Assembly: GCF_017312365.1 (NCBI RefSeq)
Contig: NZ_BLJI01000019.1
Coordinates: forward strand, 1 to 64,000
Reading direction: 5' to 3'
Origin: Chroococcus sp. FPU101
Lineage (GTDB): Bacteria; Cyanobacteriota; Cyanobacteriia; Cyanobacteriales; Microcystaceae
Length of the DNA: 64,000 bases
Shown: positions 16,786 through 24,887 of the stretch, piece after piece
Layout of the letters: every line of letters starts with the position of its first letter
Position numbering within the stretch: position 1 is the first letter of the stretch
Program-made: the position numbers and the translations under genes
Notes under the pieces: model-generated
Told to the model about the DNA's origin: nothing
The model's input: only the letters and a program-made list of their open reading frames with translations
Databases searched by the model: none

Positions 16786-17832
16786 ATGTCTTCTGCTCAT
16801 GATTTTTCCATAGCCGCGTTGCCACCGTTTGTTAATCAATTACTGACAATCGGCTATCTGACTCTACCCCAAGTCCAACAAGCTTTGATTGAGAAACGTC
16901 AAAAAAAGCGATCGCTGACCGAAATTATTGAATCGATTACAGGGCAACGTCTTCCTCAAGACATCCTCAAACAATATCGCACTGAACAGCTTTTTATCCT
17001 AAAGATTTTACATGGTCTTGATGTCTTTGATCCCGAAGCTCATCCTGACATCTGGTCACACATTGAACCGCTTTTCAATTCTTTGATTCCTGTTGAGTTT
17101 TGTCGTCGTCATCAAATCTTACCACTCGCCAGACGTGATGAAGTCTCAACCATAATTACTCTAGCAATGGTTAATCCAGATCAGATACAAGTATTGAATT
17201 ATTTAAAACAGATGTTAAAACTGAGTCATGTAAAGTTTGAACGTAAAGTTATGTGGCGACAAGATTATCAGAATCTATTAACACAATACTTCTCGACTCT
17301 TGCTTTCAAACGTCAGCTATCCTTACCAGAGTTAGAAACATCCATTGATATGAATGAAGTTCCATCGTTTATCGAAGATCAACAACGAGCCATCCTGAAA
17401 ACAAAAATGACTGTATTAAATCAATCTCAACCCAAATCGAGCGTTATTCAACAAATGTTAAGCGAAAAGCTCGAAAAAACTTCACAATTATCTAAAGCTC
17501 AAAGTCGCTCAGATTCTCAAAATATCACTGTACGCTTACAGGAAGTAGAAAAGTTAATCTCGCTTTTGGATCAAACATTTCAGTCACTCAAGCAAGAGTT
17601 TGAAAGTTCGTCACAACTCGATGTCAATGAGCCGACAACCGAAAACTTAGAAGATGCTCATCATTGGGAAACTTTAGTCAAAGAATTTATTTCCGACCAA
17701 GAAACGATGGTTGCTGATTCCTATGAAGAATTGACCGATCCTGGGGAATGGGAAAAGTTACGAGAAGATCTCAAACCTGAGCAAAATACAATCGTGAATG
17801 AGCAGCGATCGCTTCTTGATCCTTGGTCTTAA
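16786..17832 (+). CDS. Stand-alone GspE/PilB N-terminal-domain-like protein
   Basis: Residues about 10-170 resemble the N-terminal domain of PilB/GspE secretion ATPases (LLTIGYLTLPQVQQALIEKR, LTEIIESITGQRLPQDILKQY, LKILHGLDVFDPE, LITLAMVNPDQIQVLNYL-like stretch), but no ATPase domain follows: there is no Walker A. The rest is charged, with a coiled coil (about 245-280). The frame is open to a TTG at 16720; the Met at 16786 (MSSAHDFSI) gives 348 residues and a domain-like N-terminus. It is divergent from pilMNOQ. A regulatory or docking partner of the pilus motor is an inference. Confidence 0.7.
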   Translation: MSSAHDFSIAALPPFVNQLLTIGYLTLPQVQQALIEKRQKKRSLTEIIESITGQRLPQDILKQYRTEQLFILKILHGLDVFDPEAHPDIWSHIEPLFNSLIPVEFCRRHQILPLARRDEVSTIITLAMVNPDQIQVLNYLKQMLKLSHVKFERKVMWRQDYQNLLTQYFSTLAFKRQLSLPELETSIDMNEVPSFIEDQQRAILKTKMTVLNQSQPKSSVIQQMLSEKLEKTSQLSKAQSRSDSQNITVRLQEVEKLISLLDQTFQSLKQEFESSSQLDVNEPTTENLEDAHHWETLVKEFISDQETMVADSYEELTDPGEWEKLREDLKPEQNTIVNEQRSLLDPWS

Positions 17833-18071
17833 TTAGAGGCGAATTTCTGATTAATTTTTTTGACCACCCAACTGAGGAGCGCACCCAAAACTAAAATACC
17901 AATCGCTGGATTAAACAATGGGAGCCACAACTTATACCAGATTTCCCAACCCAAAGATAAACCAAGCGATCGTCCTAATACTGCAATTGCAAACCACACA
18001 AAGCCAATGATGACTAAAAAAACATCAAACATCAAAATACGGTCTAGCCACTTTAAAAAAGTCTCTTTCAT
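17829..18071 (-). CDS. Small membrane protein of unknown function
   Basis: The 80-residue protein has two predicted membrane helices (about 13-33, FDVFLVIIGFVWFAIAVLG; about 50-70, LFNPAIGILVLGALLSWVV) and a short basic tail. Such two-helix proteins are common and conserved in cyanobacteria, but I cannot name a family. Its stop overlaps the end of the convergent gene ending at 17832 by 4 nt. It follows the DUF427 gene on the same strand with a 36-nt gap, so the two may be co-transcribed. Confidence 0.7.
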   Translation of the reverse strand: MKETFLKWLDRILMFDVFLVIIGFVWFAIAVLGRSLGLSLGWEIWYKLWLPLFNPAIGILVLGALLSWVVKKINQKFASN

Positions 18072-18107
18072 CGATAATTTTTACCTCGTTATGAACAATC
18101 TAATTAT

Positions 18108-18395
18108 CTAATTCTTCTCAACTTGAACACCTTTCCAAAAAGCAATATAGCCTTTGATGTTATTCGCTTTTTCTTTAGGATTAGGATAATACCATGCAGC
18201 ATCTTGATTCGTCTTGTTATCAACGACTACCGTATAATAACTGGCTACACCTTTCCAAGGACAAGTGGTATGAGTATTACTGTTTTGAAAATATTCTCGA
18301 TTGAGCGATTCTGGAGGAAAATAGTAATTTCCTTCGACAATCTCACACCGATCGCTTTGAGCTAGAATTGCGCCATTCCATATTGCTTTAGCCAT
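18108..18395 (-). CDS. DUF427 family protein
   Basis: The 95-residue protein is a single DUF427 domain: MAKAIWNGAILAQSDRCEIVEGNYYFPP, the conserved THTTCPWKGVASYYTV with TCPWKG, and AWYYPNPKEKANNIKGYIAFW. Members are small beta-barrel-like proteins found widely in bacteria and fungi; the biochemical role is unknown. The full domain is present, and length is normal for the family. It is the first gene of a likely two-gene unit with the membrane protein at 17829. Confidence 0.9.
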   Translation of the reverse strand: MAKAIWNGAILAQSDRCEIVEGNYYFPPESLNREYFQNSNTHTTCPWKGVASYYTVVVDNKTNQDAAWYYPNPKEKANNIKGYIAFWKGVQVEKN

Positions 18396-18649
18396 CTATA
18401 TATCCCTCAAATGAAAAATCTATGTTGTTCAAGGTTCCCTAATACACACAAAACACAGGAATTTTTTAAAGTACAGGTTGACTGTCTCGCTTAAACGTAC
18501 TTTTTGGTAATCCTGTTTTCGTCTAATAATAAGATAAAACCTATGTTGTCTCTCAAAAATTACAAAATATTGCAAATTTAGGCATTTTCTCTTATTCTAC
18601 TAGATAAATCTATAGCTTAACTTTAAATCATAAAACTTCATAATCATTC

Positions 18650-19576
18650 ATGTTCTCTATTTACATTTTGACCTATAACGAAGCCACAGAGATTGCTGAT
18701 TGTATTCAATCCGCTTTACGCTCAGATGATGTAATAGTAGTTGATTCTTATAGTACCGATCAAACAGTTGAAATTGCGTCTAAATATCCTGTGCGAATTG
18801 TACAGCATCCGTTTGAAAGTCATGGCAAACAGCGTACATGGATGTTAGAAACGATTCCAACTAAGTACGAATGGGTTTATCTTTTAGAAGCAGATGAGCG
18901 AATGACTGATGAATTATTTGCCGAATGTGAAGCTGCCATTCAACAAAATCAATTTATTGGTTACTATGTCGCCGAACAAGTAATGTTTATGGGCAAATGG
19001 ATTCGCTATAGTACACAATATCCTCGATATCAATTGCGTCTACTCAAAAAAGAAAAAGTCTGGTTTACAGATTATGGACACACCGAACGTGAAGTTTGTA
19101 ACGGTCAAACGAGCTTTCTAAAAGCAACCTACCCTCACTATACCTGTGGTAAAGGTTTAAGTCGATGGATCGATAAACATAACCGCTATTCAAGTGATGA
19201 AGCTAACGAAACGCTTAGGCAACTCGCTGATGGTCAAGTTGAATGGAGTAAGCTGTTATGGGGATCTTCGGAAGTAGAAAGACGACGCGCTTTAAAAGAT
19301 CTATCTCTACGTCTTCCTTTCCGTCCTCTTTTGCGTTGGTTTTATATGTATTTTCTTTTGGGTGGGATTTTAGATGGACGCGCTGGTTTTGCTTGGTGTA
19401 CTTTACAAGCTTTTTATGAATATTTGATTCTCCTCAAAGTTGAAGAAATTCAAAAGGGTTTATTACCCGAAAATCATTTACAGGAAACATCCGAAAGTCA
19501 AAACGGATTTATCAAAACTCATAAAAATACCTCTCAAGCTTTCTCAGTATCAGGTTCGGCAGAATGTGAAAAGTAA
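18650..19576 (+). CDS. Family 2 glycosyltransferase (KdtX/WaaE-like)
   Basis: The 308-residue protein has a GT-A nucleotide-sugar fold: FSIYILTYNEATEIADCIQSAL at the N-terminus, VIVVDSYSTDQTVEIA, and a DxD-like EADER around residue 86. The segment WLRYSTQYPRYQLRLLKKEKV-like (about 117-140) and the tryptophan-rich C-terminus recall lipopolysaccharide core beta-glycosyltransferases. It probably adds a sugar to a surface polysaccharide or lipid. It stands alone between DUF427 and the convergent NDH-2 gene. Acceptor and sugar cannot be told from sequence. Confidence 0.85.
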   Translation: MFSIYILTYNEATEIADCIQSALRSDDVIVVDSYSTDQTVEIASKYPVRIVQHPFESHGKQRTWMLETIPTKYEWVYLLEADERMTDELFAECEAAIQQNQFIGYYVAEQVMFMGKWIRYSTQYPRYQLRLLKKEKVWFTDYGHTEREVCNGQTSFLKATYPHYTCGKGLSRWIDKHNRYSSDEANETLRQLADGQVEWSKLLWGSSEVERRRALKDLSLRLPFRPLLRWFYMYFLLGGILDGRAGFAWCTLQAFYEYLILLKVEEIQKGLLPENHLQETSESQNGFIKTHKNTSQAFSVSGSAECEK

Positions 19577-19596
19577 GGATCACCTAAAAGAGAGAA

Positions 19597-20841
19597 CTAA
19601 TAGGGTTTAGCTGGTTTTTCAGCAAATAGCTGCTGTTTTTGCCAACGTAACCAGCGACCTAATTTAATTAATGTATTTTTGACCCAATGTTTAAGAACTT
19701 GTGTTTTATGTCGTTGGGTAGGTAGCCGTAAAATATAAATAAATCGTCGGCTAATATCAGCAATTCGGCCATCAATATTAATACTAAAGCTAGAAATAAT
19801 CGCCGATCTTTTACCCAAGGTTAACATATCCCCCAGATGGAGATAAAAGAACGGTTTAGGGCGATTTCTTTTAATCATGGCTTTAAGATTTTTAGCCGCG
19901 CAACTAGCCTGTTGAAAAGCCGCTTGTGCAGTAGCAGGAATATTTTGACGAGTTGAAGCCATTTGAGCAATATCACCCAAGGCCAGCACTTCGGGATAAT
20001 CGAGTAATTGTAGTGTTGGATGAACTAATAGTTTACCTTGATCCGTTTGTTGACAGTCTAATTCACTTAACCATTCTCTAGATTGAGTCCCTGCTGTCCA
20101 AATCACTAAATCAATAGGTAAATCTTGTGCCTGTTGCTGCTCAGTAATCCTCAGAGAATCGGCTGTAATCTTTTCTACATCACAATCATGATGGATCGCA
20201 ATCCGACGAGCCTTTAAAGCTTTATAAGACGCTTTACCAATAGCTTTGGAGAAGTTTTTCAGTAGGGCATCACCCCGCTCAATCAGATAGACTTGACCGC
20301 GACTTCCAAGACGATCAGCTATCTTACAAGATAATTCTACGCCATTCGGGCCGCCCCCAATGACAGCGACCTTAAGATGTTGCCGTTCTGAGTTTTCTAA
20401 GATATGAAGTTGGGTTTGCAGACGCTCTAAATCAGCTAGAGAACGGAAGGTTAAAGCATAGTCTTTTAAACCAGGAATATTAGCCCAACGGTTCTGGGTA
20501 CCGACAGCCAAAACCAAATAGTCATAGGATAATGTTTCATCATTCATTAAACCAACACAGCGAGCTTTTAAATCAATAGTTTTGACCGTTTGCTGGCGTA
20601 GCTGAATCTGAGTTCCCTGGAGTAATTTAGAATAAGATGGCGCAATTTCCCACCGTTGTAACTCTCCTGTAAGCAATTCATACAAAAGAGGCGTAAACAA
20701 AAAGTGATCATTGGGTTCAATGAGAGTAACTTGGCATTTTCGGTTCTTTACCAAGTCAAAACGACTAAAATAAAGAGCCGTATAGAGTCCGCCAAATCCG
20801 CCACCTATGACACAAATCTTAATCGGTCGATCGGTATTCAT
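19597..20841 (-). CDS. Type II NAD(P)H:quinone dehydrogenase, NdbB-like
   Basis: The 414-residue flavoprotein has an N-terminal FAD-binding GGGFGGLYTALYFSR, the LLYELLTGELQRWEIAP segment typical of NDH-2, a second nucleotide-binding GGGPNGVELSCKIADRLG, and LALGDIAQM. The C-terminus (about 350-414) is rich in aromatic and basic residues and may anchor to the membrane. Length fits Synechocystis NdbB, a demethylphylloquinone-reducing enzyme of phylloquinone synthesis. Its ATG follows the stop of the SGNH-like gene with no gap, so it is translationally coupled to the MBOAT/SGNH pair. The exact quinone is inferred. Confidence 0.8.
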   Translation of the reverse strand: MNTDRPIKICVIGGGFGGLYTALYFSRFDLVKNRKCQVTLIEPNDHFLFTPLLYELLTGELQRWEIAPSYSKLLQGTQIQLRQQTVKTIDLKARCVGLMNDETLSYDYLVLAVGTQNRWANIPGLKDYALTFRSLADLERLQTQLHILENSERQHLKVAVIGGGPNGVELSCKIADRLGSRGQVYLIERGDALLKNFSKAIGKASYKALKARRIAIHHDCDVEKITADSLRITEQQQAQDLPIDLVIWTAGTQSREWLSELDCQQTDQGKLLVHPTLQLLDYPEVLALGDIAQMASTRQNIPATAQAAFQQASCAAKNLKAMIKRNRPKPFFYLHLGDMLTLGKRSAIISSFSINIDGRIADISRRFIYILRLPTQRHKTQVLKHWVKNTLIKLGRWLRWQKQQLFAEKPAKPY

Positions 20842-21819
20842 CTATTTTGAGGTCTGTAACTCAGGTTGCTTGATATATTCAGCTAAAAAGGGTTTAAGTT
20901 GATCGACCAATTCTTGCGATCGCACAAGCCGAGCATCTGGTAAAAGATGATAGTGAGTATCAGCAAACATTGTACTATCGCTTTGAATATTCAAGTTTTC
21001 GGGATTATAAATAGTTGGTACAATTTTTGATAACTCATCAGCACTTTTTTTGAGGCTAGCCACTGTTTTTGGATCGGTATTAGCATAAACCCAAGGTAAA
21101 GCGACAATTAAATGCGCTCCTTTGGCTTCAAGATCTTTGCGAAACTGCTCAATGACTTTTAACGAATGGGGGGAAACTGGTTCTTTAAAACTTAACTTCC
21201 ACCATTTCGCTGTACGTTCCTTAACTTTTGTCGGGTCGCCATGTTCGGTGATCGGATCAGATAAATATCCAGTCATCCGACCTTTTTCAATGACATCAAT
21301 GGTTGATTTGGTTGCAGCACGTAATGTCGTCACTCCTAATAACCAAGTATCCTCAATAAACTTTTTCGGTGGGATATTCCCTAAACCAGGTTGACCTACA
21401 GCCCAACCAAAAGGAGCCGAACCAAATAACCCATCACCATCCCCTAAACCATCTTTATCCATCAACATGAGGTATTCAGGAATCAGAACAATAATATCGC
21501 CTTTGCGAGCTTGTTCTAGCATCAAAGGTGTAATGACATTAAGTCCCATGTCTCCCTGTAATCCATAATTAAATACTGGAACACCAAGTTTTTTTTGCAT
21601 CCATTCCGCATTAATACTGTAATGTACGCCAGAGCCAGCAGCAAATATGATACGGTGAGGTTTTTCAATCTGTGACGCATAAGCCGCTTTTTGCTCATAC
21701 ATTCTTCTTAACCAGCTTAGTTCACCACCATAGTAGACATTATAAATACAGCCAATCGTCCAAGCGATACCCGCCGATAGGAACCAAGGAAAAAGTTTAG
21801 TAATATTATTTTTACTCAT
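20842..21819 (-). CDS. SGNH/DltD-like partner of the MBOAT acyltransferase
   Basis: The 325-residue protein has one N-terminal membrane helix (about 9-28) and a soluble domain on the outer face. AAGSGVHYSINAEWMQKKL with a following FNYGLQGDMGLN resembles the GxS block of SGNH-like proteins, and FADTHYHLLPDAR gives the C-terminal Asp-x-x-His pair. Such proteins work with MBOAT proteins in O-acylation of polysaccharides (AlgI/AlgJ, DltB/DltD). Its ATG overlaps the MBOAT stop by 1 nt and its stop abuts the NDH-2 ATG. The substrate polymer is unknown. Confidence 0.75.
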   Translation of the reverse strand: MSKNNITKLFPWFLSAGIAWTIGCIYNVYYGGELSWLRRMYEQKAAYASQIEKPHRIIFAAGSGVHYSINAEWMQKKLGVPVFNYGLQGDMGLNVITPLMLEQARKGDIIVLIPEYLMLMDKDGLGDGDGLFGSAPFGWAVGQPGLGNIPPKKFIEDTWLLGVTTLRAATKSTIDVIEKGRMTGYLSDPITEHGDPTKVKERTAKWWKLSFKEPVSPHSLKVIEQFRKDLEAKGAHLIVALPWVYANTDPKTVASLKKSADELSKIVPTIYNPENLNIQSDSTMFADTHYHLLPDARLVRSQELVDQLKPFLAEYIKQPELQTSK

Positions 21820-23279
21820 TAGAATTCAAAATAAATAAAATCAGAATTAGTATTTGCTGCTAATAGTATAGTTAATCCTAATAAAACAGGTGATAGCCAA
21901 CGCGATAGTAACCATTCATACTCAAATTTCTTTTGCCAAACCGCCAGATGTTCTAAAAATAAAACGCCCAAAGCTAGAACTAAGGTGACGATTAAAGCGG
22001 TTCCTTGATTTAGGCTATAGGAACTGAATAAGGCTCCCAAATTAGCCAAAGAGTAGTTCCAAGGCGTAATAATGGCTTGTAATTTAGTGAGAAGGCGTGT
22101 CATATCAGATTCCATAAAAAAGAGACAGCCCAATGTGACTGAACCGAGGGTTAAAGCCCAAGAAACAATTTGCGGCTGAGAAAAGTAGCGACCGACAAAG
22201 CCATAAAAAGGACGACCAAGATAACGTAAGACTAGCAATAACGCGCCATGATAAGCCCCCCAGATAATAAAGTTCCAAGCGGCTCCATGCCAAAAACCCG
22301 ATAAAGTGAAGGTAATAAATAAATAGAAGGGGGCCCATTTTTTATTTGAACCCATTAAAGGAATAAATACATAGTCTCTAAACCATGTACTTAGGGTAAT
22401 ATGCCAGCGTCGCCAAAATTCGTTAATACTTTGGGAGGTGTAAGGGGCTAAAAAATTAATTGTTAAGCGAACACCCAGAAAATAAGCTAAACCTAATGCC
22501 GTAAAACTATAACCTGCAAAGTCAAAATAAATCCTCAGAGTAAATAGTATGGTAAAAAACCAAATCGCCCAAGGATTGTCGATTTGTTGATTTAGTTCAA
22601 TGTAAGGAGCTAAGTTATCGGCTATAACGAACTTCATGAACAGTCCTAGAGAAAGCCAGCGTAAGCCTAGTTCAATATTTTCGAGGGTAAATTTTAAACG
22701 AAAATTTTCGATCTGAGGTAATAAATCGCTTCTACGCTCGATCGGGCCTGCGACTAACTGAGGATAAAAAGAAATAAAGTTAATATAATCTAAAAAACCA
22801 ATGGGCTTTTTCTTACGTGCTGTAAAAGAGTCAACGACAAAAGCAATCATCTGGAAAGTATAAAAAGACACTCCAGGGGGTATTCTTCCTTTAACCGCAA
22901 TTGGTAAAGACTGTTGCCAGTTAGCAGGAATAGTCACGAATAGACCAATAATACCTTCAACAAAGAAAATCAGATATTTAAAATAAGCCAAAATCGCCAA
23001 ATTGAAGATGATGGTCACAGTTGCGATCGTTTTTGCTTTAGTCCCAGTACAGCGCAGCATCCACTGCACCATTAAGTAATTAAAAATGAGTTCAAATATA
23101 AAGATGATAAAGCTAGAGGGACTAGCATTGCGAAACATTGTTAATGAGACAAAGGCTAATCCAATTGCATCAAAAATATCTCGCCACAGATTAAAAGACT
23201 TGGCTATATGACGAACTGTTAAAAACGGAATGCCAAAACCTAATAAAATCCACCAAAAAGAAAAATCTGAGTAATTCAA
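21819..23279 (-). CDS. MBOAT family O-acyltransferase (AlgI/DltB-like)
   Basis: The 486-residue, multi-helix membrane protein has MBOAT hallmarks: PPGVSFYTFQMIAFVVD, FISFYPQLVAGPIERRSDLLPQ, SINEFWRRWHITLSTWFRDYVFIPLMGS, and the catalytic-His motif SGFWHGAAWNFIIWGAYHG. These enzymes pass acyl groups across the membrane to polysaccharides. It is the first gene of a tightly coupled trio with the SGNH-like and NDH-2-like genes. An acyl carrier protein gene lies 1.2 kb away on the same strand, but a link is only positional. Confidence 0.9.
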   Translation of the reverse strand: MNYSDFSFWWILLGFGIPFLTVRHIAKSFNLWRDIFDAIGLAFVSLTMFRNASPSSFIIFIFELIFNYLMVQWMLRCTGTKAKTIATVTIIFNLAILAYFKYLIFFVEGIIGLFVTIPANWQQSLPIAVKGRIPPGVSFYTFQMIAFVVDSFTARKKKPIGFLDYINFISFYPQLVAGPIERRSDLLPQIENFRLKFTLENIELGLRWLSLGLFMKFVIADNLAPYIELNQQIDNPWAIWFFTILFTLRIYFDFAGYSFTALGLAYFLGVRLTINFLAPYTSQSINEFWRRWHITLSTWFRDYVFIPLMGSNKKWAPFYLFITFTLSGFWHGAAWNFIIWGAYHGALLLVLRYLGRPFYGFVGRYFSQPQIVSWALTLGSVTLGCLFFMESDMTRLLTKLQAIITPWNYSLANLGALFSSYSLNQGTALIVTLVLALGVLFLEHLAVWQKKFEYEWLLSRWLSPVLLGLTILLAANTNSDFIYFEF

Positions 23280-23363
23280 GGCTTTCTCTTAAATAAAAGG
23301 TTATAGAAACTAAAATACTCTATCTAATAAATTTAGCTGACCTTTCCATTTTTCAATAGACTT

Positions 23364-23386
23364 GATAACCTTCTCTTCTGGTTATC
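23364..23386. promoter_or_regulatory. Inverted repeat between divergent MBOAT and FkbM genes
   Basis: GATAACC (23364-23370) and GGTTATC (23380-23386) form a 7-bp perfect inverted repeat with a 9-nt spacer, in the 200-nt region between two divergent starts. A terminator makes little sense here, so it could be an operator. No known regulator is matched. Confidence 0.25.
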
Positions 23387-23485
23387 TTTACGAGGCTGAC
23401 TAAATTCTTGACAAGTCTACCAAATTTTGTCAAACTTGTCCATAACTTTAATTGCTTTATTTTTTAACCTTGGGAGTTGCTAAAA

Positions 23486-24457
23486 ATGCTTTACCAAAAA
23501 CTGACTGATATCTATAAGCAATATCAAAAATTTAAGAATTTCTCTCATATTTCTGACTCCTATTGGTCAGAGCGTTTATCGAATAATAATATTAGTCCTA
23601 AATCAGTAGAATTTGATACAGCAAGTCAGCAATTATTTTTGAAGCCACTTAATCTATTCTTAAGCAAAGACAAACATGATTTTCTCATTAAAAGTAAGGT
23701 TTTAGACAATGCTAAAATTTTACAAAAAGCTTTAGATACTAAATTTTATCTGGACAAAGAGCAAAATTTAATCGCGGAATTGCAAGGTACAAAATTTATT
23801 GTCGAGAATGAACAAGACATTGATATTATTAAAGAAATCTATTTTTATGGCATTTATAATTTTGTTTATGACAAGCCAGTTGTTGTTGTCGATATTGGAA
23901 TGAACTTAGGATTTGCGAGTCTTTATTTTGCCAGCCGTAGTAATGTCGTTGCTGTTTTTGGTTATGAACCTTTTAAAATTACTTATCAGCAAGCCTTAAA
24001 GAATTTCGCGCTCAATCCAGAGATTTCTCAGAAAATTACGCCTTGTCAATACGGAATTGCTGAACAAGAACAAACCTTAATGATTGAATTTGACTACGAT
24101 GTTAAAGGCAGTATTGGTATGGAAGGCATTGACAAAAATTTTAAACCTTCGCCAGATAAAAAATTAGCAACCGCAGAAATGAAACTTAAGGCGACTAAAG
24201 ATGTTTTTCAGTCAATTTTAGAACAGTATCCAGACATTGATATTGTAGCTAAAGTTGATTGCGAAGGGGCGGAGTATGAAATCTTCAAAGTTTTGAGCGA
24301 AACGGGTCAACTAAGCCGTATTAAAATGATAATGATGGAGTGGCACAAAAAAGGCCCAGCACCTCTACTAAATTATTTGAATAAAGCTGGATTTGCAACT
24401 TTCTCGCGCCTCCCCGCTAGTAAGAATGTTGGATTATTGTACGCCGTGAGAGCCTAA
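23486..24457 (+). CDS. FkbM family methyltransferase
   Basis: The C-terminal half (about residues 135-320) is an FkbM SAM-dependent methyltransferase: VVDIGMNLGFASLYFASR (SAM-binding glycine motif), VFGYEPFKITYQQALKNF (acidic loop), AKVDCEGAEYEIFKVL, and MMEWHKKG. FkbM enzymes O-methylate sugars or polyketides. The N-terminal 130 residues are not recognised. The Met at 23486 is preferred over the in-frame TTG at 23477 because GGGAG lies 9 nt ahead, giving 323 residues. It is transcribed away from the MBOAT trio, next to the ACP/dehydrogenase pair; a surface glycan or lipid target is plausible. Confidence 0.85.
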   Translation: MLYQKLTDIYKQYQKFKNFSHISDSYWSERLSNNNISPKSVEFDTASQQLFLKPLNLFLSKDKHDFLIKSKVLDNAKILQKALDTKFYLDKEQNLIAELQGTKFIVENEQDIDIIKEIYFYGIYNFVYDKPVVVVDIGMNLGFASLYFASRSNVVAVFGYEPFKITYQQALKNFALNPEISQKITPCQYGIAEQEQTLMIEFDYDVKGSIGMEGIDKNFKPSPDKKLATAEMKLKATKDVFQSILEQYPDIDIVAKVDCEGAEYEIFKVLSETGQLSRIKMIMMEWHKKGPAPLLNYLNKAGFATFSRLPASKNVGLLYAVRA

Positions 24458-24464
24458 AAAATTT

Positions 24465-24492
24465 AGAGACGTGCGTGCCATGGCGCGTCTCT
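24465..24492. repeat. Palindromic intergenic repeat (AGAGACG...CGTCTCT), likely terminator
   Basis: AGAGACG (24465-24471) pairs with CGTCTCT (24486-24492) around a GC-rich loop with CCATGG. This motif is a widely scattered intergenic palindrome in cyanobacterial genomes. It lies between the convergent FkbM and ACP genes and could end both transcripts. Confidence 0.65.
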
Positions 24493-24503
24493 ACCCTACA
24501 CAT

Positions 24504-24887
24504 TTAACGACCAAATAAACCCCAGCCTTTTTTCCCGTTAGTGGGTTCGCTTTGGGCAACCACTTCAGCTTTAGCGTCACCTAAAGAAGCAGTAGAAACC
24601 TCGCAGTTTTCGGTAATATAAAGAGATGATTTTTCAATGGTTGGATGATCCCAGAAAAGAGTCGAGGGTAACTCAACATCTAGCCAATCTTCTAAATCAC
24701 CAACTAGGGTAACTGCGTCAATGGAGTCGAGTCCATAACGAGTTAAAGGTTCAGTGACATTAATGGTTTTTGCGTCTAAAGATAAAAGTTGAGATAACTG
24801 TTGTACTAACCAAGCTTGAATCGCTTGAGTTGCATTGATTTCGTCATTTTGCTCATTAAGCTTGAAGCTGGAGTTCTGGGTTTGCAT
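24504..24887 (-). CDS. Acyl carrier protein (phosphopantetheine attachment domain)
   Basis: The 127-residue protein has one ACP domain (about residues 20-90): ATQAIQAWLVQQLSQLLSLD, then RYGLDSIDAVTLVGDLEDWL with the Ser of the DS motif as pantetheine site, then ELPSTLFWDHPTIEKSSLYI. The pattern is that of polyketide/NRPS-type carriers rather than AcpP. A 40-residue tail ends KKGWGLFGR, perhaps a docking or membrane-contacting end. The frame is open up to 24983, but Met at 24887 (MQTQNSS) is preferred. It overlaps the end of the dehydrogenase gene by 32 nt, so the two are coupled. Confidence 0.88.
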   Translation of the reverse strand: MQTQNSSFKLNEQNDEINATQAIQAWLVQQLSQLLSLDAKTINVTEPLTRYGLDSIDAVTLVGDLEDWLDVELPSTLFWDHPTIEKSSLYITENCEVSTASLGDAKAEVVAQSEPTNGKKGWGLFGR

